Shown piece by piece: positions 39,817 to 47,792 of a stretch of DNA of 64,000 nucleotides (position 1 is its first letter; the number at the start of each line of letters is the position of its first letter). The notes under the pieces are model-generated. The model did no database searches. It was not told the origin of the DNA and saw only the letters and a program-made list of their open reading frames with translations. The stretch is from Sphaerimonospora sp050942215. Lineage in GTDB: Bacteria > Actinomycetota > Actinomycetes > Streptosporangiales > Streptosporangiaceae. A program made the position numbers and the translations under genes. The stretch is from assembly GCF_050942215.1 (NCBI RefSeq), contig NZ_CP192057.1, positions 94,633 to 158,632 on the forward strand, given 5' to 3'.

Positions 39817-41747
39817 GGGCGCCCCTCCCCCACCGGGCCGTCGTACGGCTCCCCGCCGCCGACGCTGCCGAGCTCGTCGCCGACCGGGTCGTCGTCGTAC
39901 GGCTCGCGCGCTGGGAGCACGTGCTTTCGGCCGGAGTCGTACGGCTGCCGGGTGATCACCGGCCCGGCTGCGGCCGGCGACAGCCGTACGGCGTGTTCGG
40001 TGATGGAGGCGGTGGCGCGATCGAGCGCGGCGGCGATCTGCTGGGCGTGCGGGCCGGCGTACCAGGGGCGCAGCCGGATCAGGGCGGGCCGCACCCCGGT
40101 GGCCAGCAGCAGCGCCGTGCCGGGTTCGAGTGCGCGGATCGCGGCGGGCTCGAGGATGTCCTGGCGGCGCAGGCTGATCTGCTCGCTCGCGTGGCGGTCG
40201 CCGTACGACAGGCTTCTGACCGGGACGTCGTGCTGCCCGACCAGGGTGGCCAGGTCGCGGGCCAGGCGCGGGGAGTCGACCCCGGCGCCGATCAGTTTCT
40301 TGGTGGCCGCGCCCCACAGGGCGGCCATGCCGTGCTCGCCCCACACCGTGATGCCCTGCTCGTAGGACTGCAGGATGGTGACCAGACAGATGCCGCGCGA
40401 GCCCATGTAGGAGTACAGCTCGGGCAGGTCGGCGATCCGGCAGATGTTGGCCGCCTCGTCCAGACAGACGGTCAGCGGCGGGTCGAGCCGTCCGCCCATG
40501 CGTTCGGCCTCGCGCTTGGCGGCGCGCATGACCACGTCGGCCAGGGCGGCGATCAGCGGGGCGGCCGCCGAGCGGTTCTGCGACAGCAGGTAGAGGGTGT
40601 CGGTGCCGGTGCGGGCGAAGCCGTACGGGTCGAAGCCGGGCAACTCACAGGGGGTGACCCAGGCCATGATCGCCTCGTCGCGGAGCGCCTTGGCGGCGGT
40701 GCGGGCGGTCTGATAGATCCCGTCCCGGGTCTCCACCGCGCCGTTCTGGGCACCGCGCAGGCTGGAGGCCAACAGGTGGAAGCCCGCCTCGGTGAGCAGC
40801 TCGCACGGCGTCGGCACGGCGGGCTCGTCCAGCCAGCCGGCCACATGCCGCAGGGTGCGGCCGGAGGTCGCCGCGGCCAGGAACAGCGCGCACAGCAGGT
40901 CCTGGGCGGCCGGCCCCCACAGGTCCCGCTTGGCGGGGTCCTCGACGGTGAGGACGAAGTGCCCGGCCAGGCGGTGAGCGTCCTCGACCGTGACCAGCTC
41001 TCGCAGCGGGTTCCACCACCAGTGCTGCGGCTGGTAGGTGATCGCTTGCGGGTCGAACAGCCATACCGTGCCGCGCCGTGCGCGCAGCTCGGCGGTGGCG
41101 GCCCACAGGTCTTCCTTGTTGCTGGTGGCCACCACCGCCCCGGGCGCCGACAGCACGTGCGGGATGCTGCGCGCGGTCGTCTTGCCCGAGCGCGGGGCCA
41201 TGAGGTCGACCTCGGTGTCCTCCCAGCTCGAATACAGCACCGGCCCCCTGCGGCCTTTGGGCAGCAGCTGCTCGCCGAGCTCCAGCCCGATCTCGCCAGG
41301 CTCGATCCGGTACGGCTCCCGCCCGGACAGTGACGGGCGTAGCCGGATCGCCGTACGGGCGGTCGGCAGAGCGTGAAAGACGGCCAGACGCGGGTTACGG
41401 GCCAGCGCCGCGATCGGATCGGCCGGAGCGGGAAGCCGCCGCAGCACCACCCGGCATGCCGTGAGCGTCACCGCCGCGACCGCCACCACCAGGACAGCGG
41501 CGAGGGCGACGACCACCCAGGTCGGCGTGCCCGGCCAGGCGGAAGCCGTACGGCCGTGCAGCACGTCGGCGACGAACGCCGTCCCCAGCGGGGCGACCGT
41601 GCCGCCGGTGATGGCAGCGGCGAGCTTGGCCGCCGCCCACACCGTCACGATCAGCCCGGCCAGGCTCCACAGCACGCCGAGCAGGAACCAGCCGCTGAAG
41701 GCGGGCCCGGGAATGAGCGGCGCCCCCGGCCCCAGCGCCCGGCTCAC
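39813..41747 (-). CDS. VirD4/TraG-like type IV coupling protein
   Basis: 644 residues from GTG at 41747. Two N-terminal membrane helices (FLLGVLWSLAGLIVTVWAAA and about 70-95) precede the ATPase. Walker A is APRSGKTTARS, Walker B TVCLDEAANI, and GSRGICLVTILQSYEQG is the conserved sensor region of TraG/TraD proteins. It should bring the DNA-relaxase complex to the secretion channel at the membrane. C-terminal 60 residues are disordered. The order DUF4913-VirD4 here and VirB4-SCO6880-TrbL further on is that of actinobacterial T4SS elements. Confidence 0.9.
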   Translation of the reverse strand: MSRALGPGAPLIPGPAFSGWFLLGVLWSLAGLIVTVWAAAKLAAAITGGTVAPLGTAFVADVLHGRTASAWPGTPTWVVVALAAVLVVAVAAVTLTACRVVLRRLPAPADPIAALARNPRLAVFHALPTARTAIRLRPSLSGREPYRIEPGEIGLELGEQLLPKGRRGPVLYSSWEDTEVDLMAPRSGKTTARSIPHVLSAPGAVVATSNKEDLWAATAELRARRGTVWLFDPQAITYQPQHWWWNPLRELVTVEDAHRLAGHFVLTVEDPAKRDLWGPAAQDLLCALFLAAATSGRTLRHVAGWLDEPAVPTPCELLTEAGFHLLASSLRGAQNGAVETRDGIYQTARTAAKALRDEAIMAWVTPCELPGFDPYGFARTGTDTLYLLSQNRSAAAPLIAALADVVMRAAKREAERMGGRLDPPLTVCLDEAANICRIADLPELYSYMGSRGICLVTILQSYEQGITVWGEHGMAALWGAATKKLIGAGVDSPRLARDLATLVGQHDVPVRSLSYGDRHASEQISLRRQDILEPAAIRALEPGTALLLATGVRPALIRLRPWYAGPHAQQIAAALDRATASITEHAVRLSPAAAGPVITRQPYDSGRKHVLPAREPYDDDPVGDELGSVGGGEPYDGPVGEGRP

Positions 41748-42012
41748 CGGTCACGTCCCGCGGTTTGCGAGAGATCCATGCCGGCGAGCGTCGCGTCGAG
41801 GTGTTGCTCACCCTGTGACCGCGGGCCGGTGGCATCCGTACATGGCCGTGCCCCGGCTGCGTGTCGTGGCAGAGGCATGACCGGGGCCTGTGCCACTTAG
41901 CACAACTGGCCGAGACTGACCGGCTGAGCGAACTCTCCTGGGCGCTGTGCCTTCACCGGGGATGTGGCGGAACGTATAGGGCCGGGTACTGGTCGTGACG
42001 TAAGGTCGGGCC

Positions 42013-42577
42013 GTGCTTCTCGCCTTCGTCGATGAAAGCTGCCGAGTGCGCGGACGATGACTGCGTCTACGTCCTCGCCGCTGTTCTCCTCCCTCCTGAA
42101 GGGCTTGACCACGTCAGGTCGTTGATGGACGCCCTTCGGTATGGGAAGGCACCCACCGTTCACTGGAGGACGGAACGGTCGGCTCGAAGGTCTCTCATCG
42201 CGCAGGCGGTGGCGACCCTCGACTTCACCTCTGTGGTCGCCGTCAGTCTGCACGGCACAGCGAGCCGCCCGGAACGCGCAAGGCGACACTGTCTGCTCCG
42301 ACTGCTGCCCGAGCTGTCGGCACGTGACGTCGGAACCGTGGTCTTCGAGTCGCGCAGAGAGCAGGATGCCGCAGACCGGGCGATCCTGACGGTCCTTCGC
42401 AGACGCGGCGAGGTCGCCGCCGAGATGTTGGTCAGGTGGGAGCGAGCCAGTTTGGACGCGGCGCTATGGACGGCTGACGTCATCGCCGGAGTCGTTACCG
42501 GGTGGCTGGGCGGGGAGCACCTGTGGTGGCCGCTGTTCGAGGAGCGCGTCGCGTTCCTGGAAGCAGGCGAGATGTGA
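42013..42577 (+). pseudogene. DUF3800-like protein with an apparent early frameshift
   Basis: GTG at 42013 starts LLAFVDESC, the DUF3800 start with its VDES motif, but this frame stops 15 codons later. The continuation CVYVLAAVLLPPEG to the end at 42577 is in the +1 frame, whose own first ATG is 42032. A one-base change near 42045-42055 explains both. If translation starts at 42032 a 181-residue protein without the DES motif is made. DUF3800 proteins resemble RNase H-fold nucleases. It could also be a sequencing error. Confidence 0.55.
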
Positions 42578-42594
42578 CCGGTGAAAACGCGAAC

Positions 42595-42627
42595 GCCGGG
42601 CTCCCGATTCCATCGGGGGTTCCCGGC
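42595..42627 (+). terminator. Hairpin after the DUF3800-like gene
   Basis: GCCGGG (42595-42600) pairs with CCCGGC (42622-42627), extended inside by TCCCGA with TCGGGG. It begins 17 bases after the stop at 42577. Confidence 0.65.
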
Positions 42628-42805
42628 GCCACTTCCATGCCCCAGAGAGCACGACATGTTCAATGTTTGCTCTCCCTCCGCTGTCAAGCTGCCGCCTTCG
42701 GCCGTACGGACACCGGTGTCCGCATTTCCGGGGAGCATCGGCACCACCGCTGACTTGGTGCTCCCGTCGTACACTGGCCCCAGAGGCGAGCAGGAGGAGG
42801 CGACG

Positions 42806-43123
42806 GTGACAGCTCAGCCGGTCGAATACCACGACGCCGGGCACGACCCCGATGACATCGTGAGCCGCCTGCCTGAGCAGTACCGGTCCCAGTTCCTCGC
42901 CGAGTATCGCGAGGCCCTGAGCGCCGCCGCGGAACCCTGGCGTTACCGCCAGCTGCAGAAGGTCCTCCACCTGTGGCACCTGCGCGCCCTGATGTACGCC
43001 GATCCCGGGCACGAGCAGGCCAAGCACGAGGCGGCGCAGGGCATCAACCGCATTCCCGCCGAGGACGTCATCCCCGGCTGGGCCGACCTGGTGGCCGCCC
43101 GCCGGGCGGGCCGCGCCGGGTGA
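42806..43123 (+). CDS. DUF6247-like candidate antitoxin, module 2
   Basis: 105 residues from GTG at 42806, with AGGAGGAGG 6 bases upstream. DIVSRLPEQYRSQFLAEYRE, then LHLWHLRALMYADPGHEQAK follows the DUF6247 pattern (x-R-x-x-L, F-x-x-E, helix with W) but is more diverged than modules 1 and 3. It overlaps the RelE/ParE-like gene by GTGA. The opening TAQP is shared with module 1. Confidence 0.55.
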   Translation: MTAQPVEYHDAGHDPDDIVSRLPEQYRSQFLAEYREALSAAAEPWRYRQLQKVLHLWHLRALMYADPGHEQAKHEAAQGINRIPAEDVIPGWADLVAARRAGRAG

Positions 43124-43365
43124 ACTACCACCTCATCTATCACGCCTCGGCCTCCAGCAAGATCCCCGGCTTACCGCCGGAGGCGTTCACCGCGCTCGTG
43201 GATCGCCTGCTGGAACTCGGCGACGATCCGCTGGACAGCACGCCCGTCCGCGCCGAGGAGCCGAACTTCCGCCACGCCACCTTCGGCGATCGCGGCATCG
43301 TCGCGTTCTACCTTGACCGGCCCCGCCGCACCATCACGGTGTACGACATCCTCTGGGCAGGCTGA
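43120..43365 (+). CDS. RelE/ParE-like toxin, module 2
   Basis: 81 residues from GTG at 43120. NYHLIYHASASSKIPGLPPE, then FRHATFGDRGIVAFYLDRPR, TITVYDILW parallels the toxin of module 1 (HTFGERGLATYVVLEEQRE, TLLVRLEW) in length and pattern: FG-x-RG-x(3)-Y/F, then two strands. Small RelE/ParE-fold toxins bind ribosome or gyrase; which target applies here is not visible. Confidence 0.6.
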   Translation: MNYHLIYHASASSKIPGLPPEAFTALVDRLLELGDDPLDSTPVRAEEPNFRHATFGDRGIVAFYLDRPRRTITVYDILWAG

Positions 43366-43456
43366 CCCCGAGGAGTTAGAAGTCGGTGCCGTTAACGAGC
43401 CAGAACCCCGGGCCGACGACAACCGGCATGCCCAGGTGCCGACTGGCAAGTGTCCG

Positions 43457-43524
43457 GTCTCACGACCTGAGGCATGTCTCGTCGATCATGAGGTATTTGC
43501 TCAGATGCCTCAGGTACGTGAGAC
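43457..43524. terminator. Bidirectional terminator, long inverted repeat
   Basis: Arms 43457-43475 (19 nt) and 43505-43524 (20 nt) are perfectly complementary except for one bulged T, with a 29-base loop. It lies between the toxin gene of module 2 and the convergent pentapeptide gene. Confidence 0.75.
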
Positions 43525-43589
43525 GGCAAGCTCCCGGCCGGGCCCGACCGAGTTCGGATGCCCCAGGATCTCGGGGCCACCAGACATGT

Positions 43590-44273
43590 CTATTGCTCGA
43601 TGCTGATGCCTAGCGCCCCGGCCAGGACGTAGAGCAGGCCCTGGGCGTCCTGGCTCCTGACGATCGCCCCGTTGAAGGCGGTCACGCCGCCGATCCCCGT
43701 CAGGATGCAGTCAGCGAAGCGGGCTCCATCCATCTGGGCCTGGGAGAACTGAGCTCTCGTCAGGTCGCAGCGTTCGAAGCGAACACCCCGAAGGTCGGCG
43801 TTTTGGAAGTTGGCCTCCGACATCGAGCAGTCCCGGAAGACGGTGCCGGTGAACGTTGAGAATCTGAACCCGACCAGGTCAGCGCGACACCCGTCGAATA
43901 GCACGTCGCGGAACGCGCACTCCGTCCAAGTCGTTCCGGTCAACCGGCTCGACGACACCAGGCTGTGCCGCATGGTCGTCATCCTGGCCGCCATGGTTGA
44001 CAGGTCGCAGCGCTCGAACTCCACATCGACGAAGTCCGCCCGGCGCAGCCGGGTGCCCGTGAAGCCGGTGTCGACGAGGCGGCAACCCTCGAAGTCGGCA
44101 ATCTCCACATCACGATCCGACAGGTCAATGCCCGTGAACGCCATCGAGCGATATGTGCGGTCGTCTTCGAGGTCGTGTTCGGGTAACCGTGCGACGGCGA
44201 GTGATGTGGGCAGCTTGGGGGTGGCCGGTTCCTTCGGCTGCTTCTGCTGAGAACGAGAGATGGAGGAGGACAT
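43590..44273 (-). CDS. Pentapeptide-repeat protein
   Basis: 227 residues from ATG at 44273. Repeats of the A(D/N)LXX type run from about 40 to 190: TGIDLSDRDVEIADFEG, TRLRRADFVDVEFERCDLST, ANFQNADLRGVRFERCDLTR and AQFSQAQMDGARFADCILTG. This makes a right-handed quadrilateral helix that can mimic DNA; some members protect gyrase (Qnr, MfpA). It sits next to a RelE/ParE-like toxin gene, which makes a protective role worth testing, but most such proteins are uncharacterised. Confidence 0.85.
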   Translation of the reverse strand: MSSSISRSQQKQPKEPATPKLPTSLAVARLPEHDLEDDRTYRSMAFTGIDLSDRDVEIADFEGCRLVDTGFTGTRLRRADFVDVEFERCDLSTMAARMTTMRHSLVSSSRLTGTTWTECAFRDVLFDGCRADLVGFRFSTFTGTVFRDCSMSEANFQNADLRGVRFERCDLTRAQFSQAQMDGARFADCILTGIGGVTAFNGAIVRSQDAQGLLYVLAGALGISIEQ

Positions 44274-44711
44274 GGGTGGAGCCTAGATGCCCGTGCGCTT
44301 CGGCGTACTGAAGCGTTCCAGGCCACGACAACGCGCACCTGGCCCTCGCTATCGACGACTGGGAGGAGTGCTGGTGGCTGCGCTGGATGCCCGGTGGCGT
44401 GCGGGAACTGGCCGTGCCGCCGGACCGCGAACGCGGCCCCTCCAAGGGCTTTACCGCAAGCTCTTTGGTGGGAATCTCCCCAAGTCCGGTAGCGGTTGAA
44501 GGCCGCACTCGCCGACGACGCGCGTCACATCAGCAACGCCGACCTGGACAAACCCCTGTGCGGTAAATGGCGCCCGCCTCGCCGCCGCATGGCCGATCGG
44601 TCTCAACCGCCGAATCCGACACCGCCGGGCCATCAGCGAACCCTGCGGCACTGCCGGCGCCGTCACGAACGCCAACCCGGTTCCGGGAACCCCGGGGTGT
44701 GAACACCCGCC
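44274..44711. other. Region without an intact gene between pentapeptide and VirB4 genes
   Basis: A plus-strand frame at about 44315-44490 reads LALAIDDWEECWWLRWMPGG, VRELAVPPDRERGP, with coding-like composition but no start codon; probably a gene remnant. The remainder shows nothing recognisable. Confidence 0.35.
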
Positions 44712-46256
44712 TCACCGGCTATGGCCCCTCGGGCTCCGTCCAGAAAATGGGCCGAACTCCGGGTCTGTGTCGTACAGCTCATGCTCGACGCCGACGAGCG
44801 CCAGCTCGACCGGGATGCCGAGTCGCTCCCCCGTCTTGATCAGATACTTGCCGCGTCCGGGATGCTTGGCGCCGGGCTGCCAGGAGTCCGGCGCCGACCA
44901 GGAGGCGACCAGGTCTTGTTCCGGCGCCGTCAGCGGGGTGATCTGGCTGACGCGGGCGAGCTCGCGCGGCGGCAGGCCGGCCAGCACGGTGATGGCTGAG
45001 CGGTCGGCGAAGCCGCGGGCCTTGGCCCTGTCCTCCTCACCGGCCAGAGCGTCTAGGTCCGACAGCGAGTGTGTGATCATGATCGAGGCCATGCCCTTGG
45101 CCCGGTTCAACCTTGTCAGCGCGTCGGCGTGCTCGACCAAGCCACCGGCGCCGCGCAGGGCACGCCACAGCTCGTCCATCACGCCCAGCCAGGACCGGCG
45201 CGGGGCCAGGCCCAGCTCGGCGAGCGCGGCGCAGGCGTCGACCATGGCGAAGGAGTACGCCCAGGTGGACAGCATCGCTGCGGTGAGCAGTTTGTCGCCG
45301 GCCGCGCCGATGCGGGAGATGTCGATGCCGACCGCCGGGGCGGTCAGGTCCAGCGGGTGGGTGGTCGGGCCGTCGAACACCCCGGCCAGGGAGCCGGTGC
45401 ACAGCAGGTCGAGGGTGAACACCAGCTCGCGCGTGCGCTCACGGTAGGCCTCGACGGTGTCGGTACGGGCGGCCGATCGCAGTGGCTCAGGGCCCTCCTC
45501 AATGAGGGCCAGGACGTCGGGCACCGTCGGCTCGCGCGCGAGCCGTTCGTCCAGCAGGTCGACGGCGCGGCCGAGCACGACCTCCTCGGCGTTGCTGATC
45601 CGGGTCTCGCGGATCAGCGTGCACAGCGCGAGCAGCAGCGACAGGCGGCGGCCGCGTACCTCCCAGCGCAACCGCCGGGCATCGGGCCCGGCCATGTGCC
45701 GCAGCGCGGCGCCCAGCGGCCCGGCGTCCAGGGGATTGAGGCGGTCCATCCCGCGCCCGACCGTGATGACCTGCCCGCCGAGGTGGGTGATGAGCGGCGT
45801 GTAGTCGGGTTTGGTGTCGCCGAGGATCAGCGCGGTAGAGCCGAAGGCGACCGCCCCGGTGATCAAGCGTTTGACGAGGGTGGACTTGCCGGTGCCGGGC
45901 TGGCCGAGCACGAACACGCCGGGGTTGGTCACCAGGCCGGCGCGCAGCCACGTCAGCGGATCCAGGCAGACGACCTCCCCGGACAGCTGATGCCGCCCGA
46001 TCGGGGTGCCGATCGAGGGGGTGCCCGAGCCGGCGACGAACGGGTACAGCCCGCACACCTGCGTGGTCGTCGCCTGATACTCCACCCCGGGCGCCACATG
46101 CACCGCCCGCCCGCCGTACGGCCTGCGCCACCCCCGAGCCGGAGCCACCGCCCGTCCTCTCCCCCGCTCAACGACGTCCGGTACGGCTACCGCCACCAAC
46201 AGCCTCGGCGGCAGCCGTACCGGATCACGGCGCGAACGAAACTCCAGCACGGCCAT
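44712..46256 (-). CDS. VirB4-like T4SS ATPase
   Basis: 514 residues from ATG at 46256, chosen over an upstream in-frame start because GGGGGAGGGG precedes it. Walker A FVLGQPGTGKSTLVKRLI near residue 125, ALILGDTKPDYTPLI after it, Walker B SWLGVMDELWRAL and the RAKGMASIMITHSLSDLDAL sensor block are those of VirB4/TraC-type ATPases in actinobacterial elements. It powers channel assembly or substrate transfer at the membrane. VirB4s of this type are shorter than Gram-negative ones because the N-terminal domain is a separate protein, probably the SCO6880-like one. Confidence 0.82.
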   Translation of the reverse strand: MAVLEFRSRRDPVRLPPRLLVAVAVPDVVERGRGRAVAPARGWRRPYGGRAVHVAPGVEYQATTTQVCGLYPFVAGSGTPSIGTPIGRHQLSGEVVCLDPLTWLRAGLVTNPGVFVLGQPGTGKSTLVKRLITGAVAFGSTALILGDTKPDYTPLITHLGGQVITVGRGMDRLNPLDAGPLGAALRHMAGPDARRLRWEVRGRRLSLLLALCTLIRETRISNAEEVVLGRAVDLLDERLAREPTVPDVLALIEEGPEPLRSAARTDTVEAYRERTRELVFTLDLLCTGSLAGVFDGPTTHPLDLTAPAVGIDISRIGAAGDKLLTAAMLSTWAYSFAMVDACAALAELGLAPRRSWLGVMDELWRALRGAGGLVEHADALTRLNRAKGMASIMITHSLSDLDALAGEEDRAKARGFADRSAITVLAGLPPRELARVSQITPLTAPEQDLVASWSAPDSWQPGAKHPGRGKYLIKTGERLGIPVELALVGVEHELYDTDPEFGPFSGRSPRGHSR

Positions 46257-46625
46257 CAGGCCCCTCCCCCAGTCGATCAGCGCCTCCAGTAGGCCTTGGA
46301 GGAGATTGCAGGGCCTGTGACAGGCATCCGCGTAGACCATCCCGTCAGGACCTGCGGGCAAGCCTCGAATTTGTTCCCGTGTGCCTCCAGCTCGATCTGG
46401 GGCCGACGACGTGCACCAAACAGCTGAAACGATCTTTCGGTCGAGGGTCGGCATGCTCGCGGTGGAACGTGAGAGAAACAAGACGCTCACCTTATGGAGA
46501 GGAACTTCTTCTATTTCTGCTTTAAGAGATGTGTGATCTTTTTACTCTTTTGTCGGTGGTGGATGCTTATATTTCTCTGTGGCCGAGGGCCACCGAAAAT
46601 CGCAGTTGATCCATAGGAGAACCTC
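46257..46625. promoter_or_regulatory. AT-richer promoter region for the Mrr-like operon
   Basis: No gene. From about 46480 to 46610 the GC content falls clearly, with runs like CTTTTTACTCTTTTG and TTATATTTCTC, unlike the rest of the window. It faces the three-gene Mrr operon, whose first ATG (46626) has AGGAGAACC in front. Several -10-like boxes occur (TTATAT at 46566-46572) but no single promoter stands out. Confidence 0.4.
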
Positions 46626-46811
46626 ATGTCGCAGAACATGTATTATCGGCGCGGACATTGGGTCAGGAAACCCAAGCCGAAAAGCACGAAGACTTCAGGC
46701 TGGGTCGTCCTGGCCGTGATCGCCGTGCTGGCCTGGCTCTTCACCCAGGGACTCGGAGATCAGCAAGAGTCCTCCCAGCAGTCATCGGTGTCGGAGACCG
46801 TAGGACGATGA
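46626..46811 (+). CDS. Small single-helix membrane protein
   Basis: 61 residues from ATG at 46626. A basic head (RRGHWVRKPKPKSTK), one membrane helix (GWVVLAVIAVLAWLFTQGL), then a polar Gln/Ser-rich tail. No family recognised. It overlaps the Mrr-like gene by ATGA, so the two should be made together; both being membrane proteins, they may form a complex. Confidence 0.65.
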   Translation: MSQNMYYRRGHWVRKPKPKSTKTSGWVVLAVIAVLAWLFTQGLGDQQESSQQSSVSETVGR

Positions 46812-47563
46812 GACGCAGGACTTCCCTGCCGCGCCTTCTCCGGTTACGGATACCAGCCAACCCGAAGGAATGGATCGCGGCGCTCATCGTCGCGGCCGTT
46901 GTCGCCTCCTGGCTGGTCCAGGGGGTCCGGGCAGCCGTAGGCCTGATTTTCGGGCATTGGTATGTCGCGGTTTCCCTCGGATTCTGCCTCGTCCTGACGA
47001 TTGCGGCGTTGGGGAGGTGGCGAGTTCTCGCAGTCCGTAGCCGGACCGCCCGGCTGCGACATTCACGGCTCACCTTGCCGGAGTTGGACCAGATGAACCC
47101 CCTGGCCTTCGAGTTCGCCGTACGCGATCTCATGGTGCGCGACGGCATCGACGCCAGACAGGTCGGTGGGCGGGGAGACAAGGCGGCCGACGTCATCGGC
47201 CATGACGAACGCGGCTACCGCATCGTGGTGCAGTGCAAGCACACGACGACCGGCGGCAAAGTCGGGGCTCCTGTCATCTACCAGGTCAACGGCACAGCGG
47301 GTCCCGCTCATGGAGCGGACGTCGCCGTCGTTGTCACCAACGGGTCCTTCACACAGGGAGCCCAAGACAGCGCCGCCCAGTTCCGGATCCACCTCGTCGA
47401 CCGTCATGCCCTCCAGCGGTGGGCAACTGACGGGGTACCTCTCCAACGGCTCCTGGGGCTGAGTACCCCGCTACGGTTCCGACGGCGCCTGCTTCACACT
47501 GCGACCCGCCTGATGCGTCCGCACACCAAACCCCTGCTGGCCGATTCCCAGGAGGTGGCATGA
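46808..47563 (+). CDS. Membrane-anchored Mrr-like restriction endonuclease
   Basis: 251 residues from ATG at 46808. Two membrane helices (EWIAALIVAAVVASWLVQGV and WYVAVSLGFCLVLTIAALG) precede an Mrr_cat domain from about 90: MNPLAFEFAVRDLMVRDG, GGRGDKAADVIGHDERGYRI, VVQCKHTTTGG. The D and Q-x-K of the PD-(D/E)xK core are intact (ADVIG, QCKH). Such enzymes cut DNA, often modified; membrane-linked versions are thought to act on entering DNA. In a conjugative element it may exclude phages or rival elements. Confidence 0.8.
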   Translation: MRRRTSLPRLLRLRIPANPKEWIAALIVAAVVASWLVQGVRAAVGLIFGHWYVAVSLGFCLVLTIAALGRWRVLAVRSRTARLRHSRLTLPELDQMNPLAFEFAVRDLMVRDGIDARQVGGRGDKAADVIGHDERGYRIVVQCKHTTTGGKVGAPVIYQVNGTAGPAHGADVAVVVTNGSFTQGAQDSAAQFRIHLVDRHALQRWATDGVPLQRLLGLSTPLRFRRRLLHTATRLMRPHTKPLLADSQEVA

Positions 47564-47742
47564 ACGGAACAAACGACAGCGGCGACTCGAAGAAGAGTCG
47601 AAAGCTGACGCCCGAGGACGCTCAGCGCATTCAAAGCGCCGCAGACCGGAACCCGAACAGCAGGAGCGCCAAGACCGGGTTCAAGACGAGAGCGCAGTCC
47701 GTCGCCGACAGGTCTACGGGCCGTTCGAAACGCGCGAAATAG
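47560..47742 (+). CDS. Small basic hydrophilic protein after the Mrr-like gene
   Basis: 60 residues from ATG at 47560 (ATGA overlap). Lys/Arg/Ser-rich, no helix-breaking pattern or membrane segment; RKLTPEDAQRIQSAADRN and FKTRAQSVADRS form a weak internal repeat (RIQSAADRN, RAQSVADRS). Similar small repeats occur in actinobacterial proteins annotated as hypothetical. Linked translation with the nuclease suggests an accessory or DNA-binding partner. Confidence 0.55.
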   Translation: MNGTNDSGDSKKSRKLTPEDAQRIQSAADRNPNSRSAKTGFKTRAQSVADRSTGRSKRAK

Positions 47743-47792
47743 GTTGATATCGGATGTCGGCAACCTAGCCGTGCCGGATAAGGTCCCGCCGA

